From Desulfurococcales archaeon (GTDB lineage Archaea; Thermoproteota; Thermoprotei_A; Sulfolobales; NBVN01), in NCBI GenBank assembly GCA_021158735.1, contig JAGGUC010000104.1, positions 1-5,211 of the forward strand: DNA of 5,211 nt, written 5' to 3'. This document shows, piece by piece, positions 1 to 4,491 of the stretch (within the stretch, counting starts at the first letter, position 1; each line of letters begins with the position of its first letter). Under the pieces are notes generated by a model, which had not been told where the DNA came from, did no database searches, and saw only the letters and a program-made list of their open reading frames with translations. The position numbers were made by a program, and so were the translations under genes.

Positions 1-33
1 CCTGGAAAATTAATATTTTTAATAGCATGATTA

Positions 34-98
34 GGGGGGTGGGTAGTGGGGGGATAAACTTATAAGCTACAGACCCCCCTATTTAAGGGGGTTGGGGG
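34..98 (+). other. G-tract cluster with C6/G5 hairpin upstream of the decarboxylase gene
   Basis: Five G-runs lie on the + strand: G6 at 34-39, G3 at 41-43, G6 at 48-53, G5 at 87-91 and G5 at 94-98. A C6 run sits at 74-79. CCCCCT (75-80) and AGGGGG (86-91) form a perfect 6-bp stem with loop ATTTA. The C-run could pair with any of the G-runs, and the G-runs could in principle form a quadruplex, although only three runs are closely spaced (34-53). The AGGGGG arm is also the best candidate ribosome binding site, ending 9 nt before the ATG. Such runs stand out against the A/T-rich intergenic DNA elsewhere in the window. The base pattern is seen directly; any regulatory role is inference. Confidence 0.5.
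59..66 (+). promoter_or_regulatory. Candidate TATA box for the speH-family gene
   Basis: CTTATAAG, preceded by AAA, resembles an archaeal TATA box. A start of transcription about 26 nt after its centre would fall near 88-90. That gives either a very short leader before the ATG at 101 or a nearly leaderless message beginning at the TTG at 92. A second A/T-rich element (TTAATATTTTTAA, about 10-22) could drive a longer transcript that includes the whole G-rich leader, or could belong to a gene to the left. The choice cannot be settled from sequence alone. Confidence 0.45.
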
Positions 99-100
99 TA

Positions 101-496
101 ATGACGCAGGCAGCACGCACGATAGGAATGGTGACGCCTTATACGGAATACAGAGTATACGGAAGGCATGTATACGGTAGCCTCTATGGTTGCGACCCCG
201 AACTTCTTTCTAGCCCTGACTACCTGAAGAAGGTAATTATTGGTGCAGCTAAGGTGGGGAGAATGACACTACTTGATGTTAAGTACTGGCATATTTACCC
301 AGGTGTTAGTTTAGTGGCAATAATATTGGAGTCACACATAACGATCCACACATGGCCTGAGCACGAGTTCGCTACAGTTGATGTTTATTCTTGCGGGAAA
401 GGCACAGACCCTGAAGTTGCCTTTAAATACATTGCCAAGGCGCTTAAGGCATGTAGGTACGAGTACGAGATTAGCGATAGGTCACTGACAAAATAA
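101..496 (+). CDS. speH: Pyruvoyl-dependent S-adenosylmethionine decarboxylase family proenzyme (AdoMetDC or crenarchaeal ArgDC)
   Basis: This is a small self-cleaving decarboxylase of the prokaryotic class 1 AdoMetDC family, 131 aa from the chosen ATG. The cleavage region LESHITIHTWPE is intact: cleavage between Glu77 and Ser78 would turn Ser78 into the pyruvoyl cofactor. His83 (+5) and Cys98 (+20, in VYSCG) keep the spacing of the processing His and catalytic Cys known from the Thermotoga maritima enzyme (S63, H68, C83). AdoMetDC makes decarboxylated AdoMet, the aminopropyl donor for spermidine-type polyamines. Crenarchaea also carry a paralogue of this family that decarboxylates arginine to agmatine, with specificity set mainly in the N-terminal (beta chain) part; I cannot assign the substrate with confidence. 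An in-frame TTG at 92 would add three residues. ATG101 was preferred because AGGGGG lies 9 nt upstream; an ATG at 128 is less likely. It has its own promoter and is not in an operon with the next gene. Confidence 0.9.
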   Translation: MTQAARTIGMVTPYTEYRVYGRHVYGSLYGCDPELLSSPDYLKKVIIGAAKVGRMTLLDVKYWHIYPGVSLVAIILESHITIHTWPEHEFATVDVYSCGKGTDPEVAFKYIAKALKACRYEYEISDRSLTK

Positions 497-616
497 TAAA
501 TTACATTAACTTACCTGACTTCAAGTCTCTACGACAATACTTCGAGTTTACCTGTAAATGTTTTCTTAAGTAGCTAGATCTTAATACTGAACTTACGTAC
601 GGTGTGGAATTGTTAA

Positions 617-624
617 CATAAAAT
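617..624 (+). promoter_or_regulatory. Candidate TATA box for the flavoprotein gene
   Basis: CATAAAAT lies 46 nt upstream of the TTG start codon, within an A-rich stretch (616-630). Initiation about 25 nt downstream (near 647) would give a leader of some 16 nt containing the AGGTG ribosome binding site. The same octamer occurs at the same distance (36 nt) from an AGGTG motif in front of rpl13e on the opposite strand, which strengthens both calls. Confidence 0.55.
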
Positions 625-652
625 GTAAAACCATTCGCTAAATACCAGATTT

Positions 653-657
653 AGGTG
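653..657 (+). promoter_or_regulatory. Ribosome binding site deciding the TTG start of the flavoprotein gene
   Basis: AGGTG matches the complement of the archaeal 16S rRNA 3' end and ends 5 nt before TTG663. The Rossmann strand of the protein begins two residues after that TTG, and the first internal ATG is about 60 codons in, beyond the FAD motif. TTG663 is therefore the most credible start. Confidence 0.7.
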
Positions 658-662
658 CGGCT

Positions 663-1757
663 TTGGCTTCAATATCAATTGTAGGAGGGGGTGTGGCAGG
701 TCTCTTAGTTGCCCGTGAATTAGCTAAGCACGGGTACAATGTCGAGTTGTTTGAAGAGCATAGAGCCTTCGGTGTGCCGAGGCACTGCACTGGCTTAGTG
801 AGCGAGTTTACATTTAGAGCGCTGGGCCAGCCAGCGTATGAGAGCAGAGTAATGAGGTTCAATTCATACATTATTGCTTCATGTGACTTGAACAGAGATA
901 TAGAGTTGTTACTTAATGAGCACGTTTACTTGCTTGACAGGGTGCGGCTCGAGAAGCTGATTAGTGTTGAAGCACAGTGCTCTGGCGCAACACTAAAGCT
1001 AGGTACGTACGTCAGAAATGTAATGAGTTCAGGTAAGGTCGAGGTTCTCAGGGAAAGTAAGAAAAAATATGATTATGTAGTACTTGCTGAAGGAGCTGTA
1101 AGGAAGTTCGCCAGAGACCTGGGTTTATGTCCGAGGAAATTAAGTTCCTTAAAGGGGCTCCAGGCTATTGCTATGATCAAGAAGGTAAAACTGGATAGGC
1201 CGCTGATCATTACATGCAACAATATATGCAGGGACTTTTTTGCTTGGGTCGTTCCTTACAGTGATGAAGGTAACTATATAGTTGGTGTAGCATCTGCGCA
1301 GGATGTTTACTCATCATTCACTAAATTGCTGAAGCTTATCAGCAAGCATTATGGGTCGGAGGTAGTTATTGTTAAACACTTTGGCGGACTCATACCTGTC
1401 AGCAAGCCATGCGCGCTGGCTAGAGGTAATGTAGTAGGGGTAGGGGATTCCATATCATTGGTTAAGCCAGTAAGTGGAGGCGGAATCTACCCTATAGTCC
1501 TCGAGGTTAAGGCGTTAGTCAATGCATTTAGGAATGATTTCATCGATAAGAAGCGGTATTACTGTGAACTAAGTAAGTTACGTAGGCTAGTTACGTTTCA
1601 GCGGGTCCTCAAGAAGCTCTTAACGTACTTCGGAGGTTATGAAGGAGTAATTAATGTACTGCTTAGTTTAGGCATAAGAAAAATAGTTGTTGGAGACTAT
1701 GATAGTCTGGAATTAAATCTAGCTGAAACAGTCAGACACTTGATCTTTTCGACTTAA
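663..1757 (+). CDS. FAD-dependent geranylgeranyl reductase family protein
   Basis: This 364-aa flavoprotein belongs to the geranylgeranyl reductase (GGR) branch of FAD oxidoreductases, which hydrogenate isoprenoid double bonds, classically in archaeal membrane lipids at the cytoplasmic membrane face. The N-terminal Rossmann motif is GGGVAG (8-13), followed by an acidic strand end, ELFEE (28-32). PRHCTG (39-44) fits the family motif PxxCxG. LDRVRLEKLI (91-100) and YDYVVLAEGA (136-145) fit the usual middle FAD-contact segments. FFAWVVP (192-198) followed by G208 is close to the family's aromatic-x-W-x-F-P...GxG motif. GDSISLVKPVSGGGI (261-275) is the second FAD-binding stretch. No transmembrane segment is apparent. 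It is shorter than the full-size archaeal lipid GGRs (about 400-450 aa), so the substrate may be a different prenyl compound such as a quinone tail or polyprenyl carrier; this is inference. A CNNIC pair (185-189) is notable. It is a single-gene unit with TTG start; its 3' end overlaps rpl13e on the other strand. Confidence 0.85.
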   Translation: MASISIVGGGVAGLLVARELAKHGYNVELFEEHRAFGVPRHCTGLVSEFTFRALGQPAYESRVMRFNSYIIASCDLNRDIELLLNEHVYLLDRVRLEKLISVEAQCSGATLKLGTYVRNVMSSGKVEVLRESKKKYDYVVLAEGAVRKFARDLGLCPRKLSSLKGLQAIAMIKKVKLDRPLIITCNNICRDFFAWVVPYSDEGNYIVGVASAQDVYSSFTKLLKLISKHYGSEVVIVKHFGGLIPVSKPCALARGNVVGVGDSISLVKPVSGGGIYPIVLEVKALVNAFRNDFIDKKRYYCELSKLRRLVTFQRVLKKLLTYFGGYEGVINVLLSLGIRKIVVGDYDSLELNLAETVRHLIFST

Positions 1758-1980
1758 TAGTAGTTAGGTATTCCTGCAATACCTTAATGTTCCACTCATG
1801 GCTACTTCTCCTACGCTTATCTATAGGTACCCCCAGCTTTCTTGCCTCCTCAACAGATAGCCCTACAGCCCTCAACTCACCCAAGCTGAATCCCCTACCA
1901 CTTCTTAACCCAGTAACAGTACCCCTAGCCTGCATCAACCTAGGTTTCTTGACTAGGGCTGCAGGCGCCTCATCAGCCAT
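1732..1980 (-). CDS. rpl13e: Large-subunit ribosomal protein L13e
   Basis: This 82-aa basic protein is a structural component of the 50S ribosomal subunit in crenarchaea (eukaryotic eL13 relative). The diagnostic core is RSGRGFSLGELRAVGL (about residues 26-41) followed by EARKLGVPIDKRRRSSHEWN (about 45-64), matching the L13e pattern of an R-x-GRGFS start, an A-x-x-LG-(I/V)-P-(V/I)-D-x-RR centre and a conserved N near the C-terminal helix. The short N-terminal part (ADEAPAALVKKP) is typical of archaeal members. The start is set at the ATG at 1980 because AGGTG (1991-1987 on the minus strand) ends 6 nt upstream. A longer version beginning at TTG1998 would place this ribosome binding site inside the gene and is less likely. 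It is divergent from the phosphorylase gene and convergent with the flavoprotein gene, with a 26-bp 3' overlap. A T5 run on the minus strand (about 1684-1680) may end its transcript. Confidence 0.93.
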   Translation of the reverse strand: MADEAPAALVKKPRLMQARGTVTGLRSGRGFSLGELRAVGLSVEEARKLGVPIDKRRRSSHEWNIKVLQEYLTTIKSKRSSV

Positions 1981-1986
1981 TTCCAA

Positions 1987-1991
1987 CACCT
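1987..1991 (-). promoter_or_regulatory. Ribosome binding site deciding the ATG start of rpl13e
   Basis: On the minus strand AGGTG is followed by six bases (TTGGAA) and then ATG1980. This good spacing favours the 82-aa form over the 88-aa TTG-initiated form. Confidence 0.7.
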
Positions 1992-2019
1992 TGAACAACT
2001 AGGCAGCTCCACCTTAATA

Positions 2020-2027
2020 ATTTTATG
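2020..2027 (-). promoter_or_regulatory. Candidate TATA box for rpl13e
   Basis: CATAAAAT on the minus strand lies 47 nt before ATG1980 and 36 nt before the AGGTG motif. This geometry is identical to that in front of the flavoprotein gene. Predicted initiation near 1997 gives a leader of about 17 nt. Confidence 0.55.
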
Positions 2028-2046
2028 AAGCCCGCAGTGAATACGG

Positions 2047-2055
2047 ATAAATAAG
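2047..2055 (+). promoter_or_regulatory. Candidate TATA box for the nucleoside phosphorylase gene
   Basis: ATAAATAAG lies 41 nt upstream of ATG2088. Initiation about 26 nt downstream (near 2077) would leave a leader of roughly 10 nt, overlapping the purine-rich AGGGAGA (2074-2080) that could act as ribosome binding site. The true start site decides whether that site is in the message. The divergent rpl13e box lies only about 20 bp away, so the two promoters may influence each other. Confidence 0.45.
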
Positions 2056-2087
2056 TTTACCTTGAATCATATTAGGGAGATAATAAA

Positions 2088-2813
2088 ATGATTGGTAAGC
2101 CCATACATTTAAAAATCAAGCCTGAAGATGTGGCTAAGCGCGTTATAGTGGCTGGTGACCCCGCACGAGTCGAGCAGGTGAGTGGGCTCCTAGAAAAAGC
2201 ACGACTAATTAATAAGAATAGAGGCTTCATAACATACACTGGCGAGTATAAGGGCGTACCCATTACCGTCGCTACGCATGGTGTTGGCTTTCCATCAGCA
2301 GGTATAGTATTTGAGGAGCTAGCCATGGTTGGTGCTAAAGCTATTGTTAGGTTAGGGTCGTGTGGCGCGTTAGTGAAGGGCTTCAAGACAGGTGATTTAA
2401 TTATTCCCACGGGCTGCGCCTACTATCCTGGGGGTGCCTACTACCAGTACTTAGGGGAGTATGTGTGTACGGCTACGTCTCCCGACTATGAAATGCTTAA
2501 GAGCCTTGTTGAGTCAGCACATAGTCTAGGTGTGAGGTACTCATTGGGGCCAGTAATAAGTAGTGATGCTTTCTATGCAGAAGATCCTGAGTTCGCGAAG
2601 AGGTGGGGTTCAAGGGGGATACTGGCTGTTGAAATGGAGTGTGCAGGACTATTCATGTTTGGACTAATGCGGAAAGTAAAGACTGCAGCGGTACTGCTTG
2701 TGAGCGACTCACTAGTCGAGGACCTAGGATTTGCCAGTGCTGAGAAGCTCAGGGAGTATGCACTGAAGGCAGCTGAAGTAACTTTAGAGGCACTAATAAA
2801 AACACAGGTTTAG
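2088..2813 (+). CDS. Nucleoside phosphorylase (archaeal PNP / MTA phosphorylase, NP-I family)
   Basis: This 241-aa cytosolic enzyme of the hexameric NP-I (PNP_UDP) family cleaves nucleosides with phosphate to base plus ribose-1-phosphate. Phosphate-site residues are in place: GDPAR (23-27), R45 in NRGF, and R88 with S91 in RLGSCGAL. The ribose-site signature VEMECA (181-186, E182-M183-E184) and the catalytic SD pair (S206-D207) match E. coli PNP (E179-M180-E181, S203-D204). SSDAFYAEDPEF (158-169) is very like the Sulfolobus solfataricus 5'-methylthioadenosine phosphorylase I remember, as is the overall length (about 236 aa there). Adenosine, inosine, guanosine and MTA are all possible substrates; uridine is less likely. 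In a genome with AdoMet decarboxylase it would be a natural route to recycle the MTA left by aminopropyl transfer (inference). ATG2088 has AGGGAGA 7 nt upstream. It appears to be a single-gene transcription unit. Confidence 0.92.
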   Translation: MIGKPIHLKIKPEDVAKRVIVAGDPARVEQVSGLLEKARLINKNRGFITYTGEYKGVPITVATHGVGFPSAGIVFEELAMVGAKAIVRLGSCGALVKGFKTGDLIIPTGCAYYPGGAYYQYLGEYVCTATSPDYEMLKSLVESAHSLGVRYSLGPVISSDAFYAEDPEFAKRWGSRGILAVEMECAGLFMFGLMRKVKTAAVLLVSDSLVEDLGFASAEKLREYALKAAEVTLEALIKTQV

Positions 2814-2835
2814 AGGTTTTTACACTCTTAACTTT
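2814..2835 (+). terminator. Possible T-rich terminator after the phosphorylase gene
   Basis: Directly after the TAG stop, a T5 run (2817-2821) and further T-rich sequence (TCTTAACTTTCC) follow, with no strong stem. This fits the T-tract type of archaeal terminator. The assignment is tentative. Confidence 0.35.
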
Positions 2836-2858
2836 CCGTGTACACTACAGCATTACAC
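2821..2858. repeat. TACAC repeats around a GTGTACAC palindrome
   Basis: TACAC occurs at 2821-2825, 2841-2845 and 2854-2858. The middle copy forms the perfect 8-bp palindrome GTGTACAC (2838-2845). A related ACACCTCTTAA at 2884-2894 echoes ACACTCTTAA at 2822-2831. The elements lie 93 to 130 bp upstream of the orc1/cdc6 start. They could be protein-binding sites, but their short length makes chance occurrence possible. Confidence 0.3.
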
Positions 2859-2904
2859 ATTTACTTTCATATTGCCTAATAGCACACCTCTTAAGCTAGG
2901 AAAA

Positions 2905-2912
2905 TAATATAT
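2905..2912 (+). promoter_or_regulatory. Candidate TATA box for the orc1/cdc6 operon
   Basis: TAATATAT lies 46 nt upstream of ATG2951, the same promoter-to-start distance as for the flavoprotein and L13e genes. GAGTGA (2941-2946) ends 4 nt before the ATG and is a plausible ribosome binding site. Confidence 0.5.
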
Positions 2913-2950
2913 GGTATTACTGCCTGATTAGTTAGTAGTAGAGTGAAAGT

Positions 2951-4201
2951 ATGCAAGATATCAATGAGATAATAGAAAGTGAGGTTAAGAGACCATCAGT
3001 ATTTATAGATGAGTCAAAGCTCTACCCAGAGTACGTTCCAGATAAGTTACCGCACAGAGAAGAACAGATACGTCAGCTTACTAGGCTGTTTAAATCAATA
3101 ATACTCCGTCCTGGCACAGTGAGTGTTAGGACGTTACTAGTGGGTCCTATAGGTTCAGGAAAGACTGTAACTTCAATAGTGTTTGGAACGAACTTCTCCA
3201 GACTTGCAGAAAGAAAAGGTGTCAACATAAGGTATGTCCACGTAAACTGCTCGAAATCAAAGAACCCGGCCACTATCTTTAGAGAAATTAAAAATCAGTT
3301 AGGACTTAACCTCCCTGATAGAGGGCTCTCAGCTACTGAGTTAGGTAGTGCATTGCTTAAGTTGCTTGACATGGAGGATCTATACCTTCTGGTAGCCTTA
3401 GATGAATTTGACTACTTTTTGAGGGTTTCAAAACCTGATGACAGATACATGATCGTTAGATTTTACGATGTTTTCAAAACTGGTGTAAAGAGGCTTAACT
3501 TTATTTACATAACAAGAGGGACGCCGACATACATTAGTAGCTTAGTTGATGACATAACGGGTAGTTACCTAATGAAGAACATAGTAATGTTCAATCCCTA
3601 CAAGTCAAAGGAAATATTTGATATACTAAAAACTAGAGCTGAGATAGCCTTTTATCCCGGTGTAATTAGTGATGACGTGCTCGACTACATAGCTAATTTA
3701 GTCGGTACAGATAATGGCGGGGACGGAAACGCGCGCAAAGCCCTAGCTGTACTGCACGCTGCTGGTAAGTTAGCTGATAAAGAGATGTTGGAGGGTAGAG
3801 CAACCAGAGTAACCATAGACCATGTAAGAGCAGTGTTTTCACGGGAGTATCCATCACTGATTAACCTAATTGATACCCTCCATTACCTACCTCTGCATGA
3901 GCTTCTAGTACTTAAGGCGATAGCACTTGCAATACTAAGGACGGGTGAGGACTACGTGCCAATGGGTGTAATAGAGGGGGTTTACAGGCGTCTGTGCTCA
4001 GAAATAGGTGAGGAGGCTAGGGGACACACGAAAGTATATACCTACGTAATGGACTTAAGGCACAGGGGGATCATAATAACAAGGTCAAACATTAAGGGTA
4101 GGAGAGGGAGGAGTACATACGTAAGCTTCGGTGCAATACCACTAAATGAACTAATAAGGAAGCTGGATCACATAATAAGTAGCAAGAGGCTAATACAGTG
4201 A
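2951..4201 (+). CDS. cdc6: Orc1/Cdc6 replication initiator paralogue (ORC2-like)
   Basis: This 416-aa AAA+ ATPase with a C-terminal winged helix is of the family that binds archaeal origins and helps load MCM helicase. LPHREEQI (33-40) is the typical entry motif. Walker A is GPIGSGKT (65-72), Walker B LLVALDEFD (146-154), and the sensor 2 Arg is R262 in GNARKAL. The winged helix runs from about 312 (LPLHELLVLKAI) through a recognition helix (about 357-375) to a GRRGRSTY wing (383-390). Compared from memory, it is closer to Aeropyrum ORC2 (shared NGGDG-ARKA-like sensor 2 region, LxxHELxxLxxIA, RGRTT-like wing) than to Sulfolobus Cdc6-1. Cdc6-1 has FIGITND at sensor 1 and DPR before the arginine finger; here these read FIYITRG (184-190) and DDI (200-202). 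ATP hydrolysis or partner contacts may therefore differ. It is the first gene of an apparent operon, its stop overlapping the next start (GTGA). It could act as origin binder, negative regulator or accessory initiator. Confidence 0.93.
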   Translation: MQDINEIIESEVKRPSVFIDESKLYPEYVPDKLPHREEQIRQLTRLFKSIILRPGTVSVRTLLVGPIGSGKTVTSIVFGTNFSRLAERKGVNIRYVHVNCSKSKNPATIFREIKNQLGLNLPDRGLSATELGSALLKLLDMEDLYLLVALDEFDYFLRVSKPDDRYMIVRFYDVFKTGVKRLNFIYITRGTPTYISSLVDDITGSYLMKNIVMFNPYKSKEIFDILKTRAEIAFYPGVISDDVLDYIANLVGTDNGGDGNARKALAVLHAAGKLADKEMLEGRATRVTIDHVRAVFSREYPSLINLIDTLHYLPLHELLVLKAIALAILRTGEDYVPMGVIEGVYRRLCSEIGEEARGHTKVYTYVMDLRHRGIIITRSNIKGRRGRSTYVSFGAIPLNELIRKLDHIISSKRLIQ

Positions 4202-4461
4202 GCAGTATAGGGATTGAGGAGATATTCTCGAGTAAGGGAAGGGTTAAGATACTTAAGCTGATAATCGAGTACGGCGAGATAAACATCACACAGCTGATTA
4301 AGGAGGCAGGGCTGAATCACAAGGTTGTGTCAAAACACCTAGAATACCTGAAGAATGCAGGCCTAGTCGAAGAAGTGAAATTCAACAGAATGCGAATATA
4401 CAGGCCAAACTGGATCAACCCTAAGGTTAGGTACATAGAGGAGCTACTCAGAAATCTCTGA
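4198..4461 (+). CDS. Small winged-helix (ArsR-like) DNA-binding protein
   Basis: This 87-aa protein is essentially a single winged helix-turn-helix domain. Helix 1 is SSKGRVKILKLIIEYG (about 11-26), helix 2 ITQLIKEAG (30-38), the recognition helix NHKVVSKHLEYLKNAG (40-55), and the wing LVEEVKFNRMRIYRP (56-70), followed by a short charged C-terminal helix that could dimerise. The 'VSKHLEYLKNAGLVE' pattern is typical of ArsR/MarR-like archaeal regulators. No metal-binding cysteines are present (there is no Cys at all), so a metal sensor is unlikely. The GTG start overlaps the orc1/cdc6 stop by 4 bp, and AGAGG (4185-4189) ends 8 nt upstream, so translation is probably coupled. The tight link to the initiator gene suggests a role in controlling its operon or in replication control; this is inference. 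Its 3' end is 30 bp from the end of the convergent rfcL gene. Confidence 0.82.
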   Translation: MSSIGIEEIFSSKGRVKILKLIIEYGEINITQLIKEAGLNHKVVSKHLEYLKNAGLVEEVKFNRMRIYRPNWINPKVRYIEELLRNL

Positions 4462-4491
4462 ATCCCTGGCTAGAGTAGTGGGCAAAAGCAC

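Larger units (their letters stand above)
497..662. other. Intergenic stretch: possible terminator and downstream promoter
   Basis: No ORF or recognisable RNA gene is seen in this gap. A 12-bp inverted repeat TTTACCTGTAAA (547-558) is followed by TGTTTTCTT (559-567), a plausible 3' end signal for the decarboxylase transcript, although archaeal termination depends mainly on the T-rich stretch. The right part holds the promoter and ribosome binding site of the next gene, annotated separately. Confidence 0.4.

Noticed and set aside
497..662. Possible tRNA or C/D box guide RNA in the gap
   Set aside because: No cloverleaf-like pairing, no RTGATGA box C with a partnered CTGA, on either strand.
638..871. 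77-aa open frame on the minus strand over the start of the flavoprotein gene
   Set aside because: Lies opposite a gene with clear family motifs, has no family resemblance and is low-complexity Ser/Pro-rich; a shadow frame.
1259..1265. GTGATGA resembling box C of a guide RNA
   Set aside because: Inside the flavoprotein coding sequence, with no well-placed box D; expected by chance.
1787..2002. 71-aa open frame on the plus strand
   Set aside because: Antisense to rpl13e, whose L13e motifs are unambiguous; a leucine/proline-rich shadow.
2072..2410. 112-aa open frame on the minus strand
   Set aside because: Antisense to the N-terminal half of the nucleoside phosphorylase; no motif of its own.
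2814..2950. Replication origin with origin recognition boxes beside orc1/cdc6
   Set aside because: No ORB-like sequence (paired TTTCC/GGAAA with G-string) and no long A/T-rich unwinding region; the GTGTACAC and TACAC elements are too short to call an origin.
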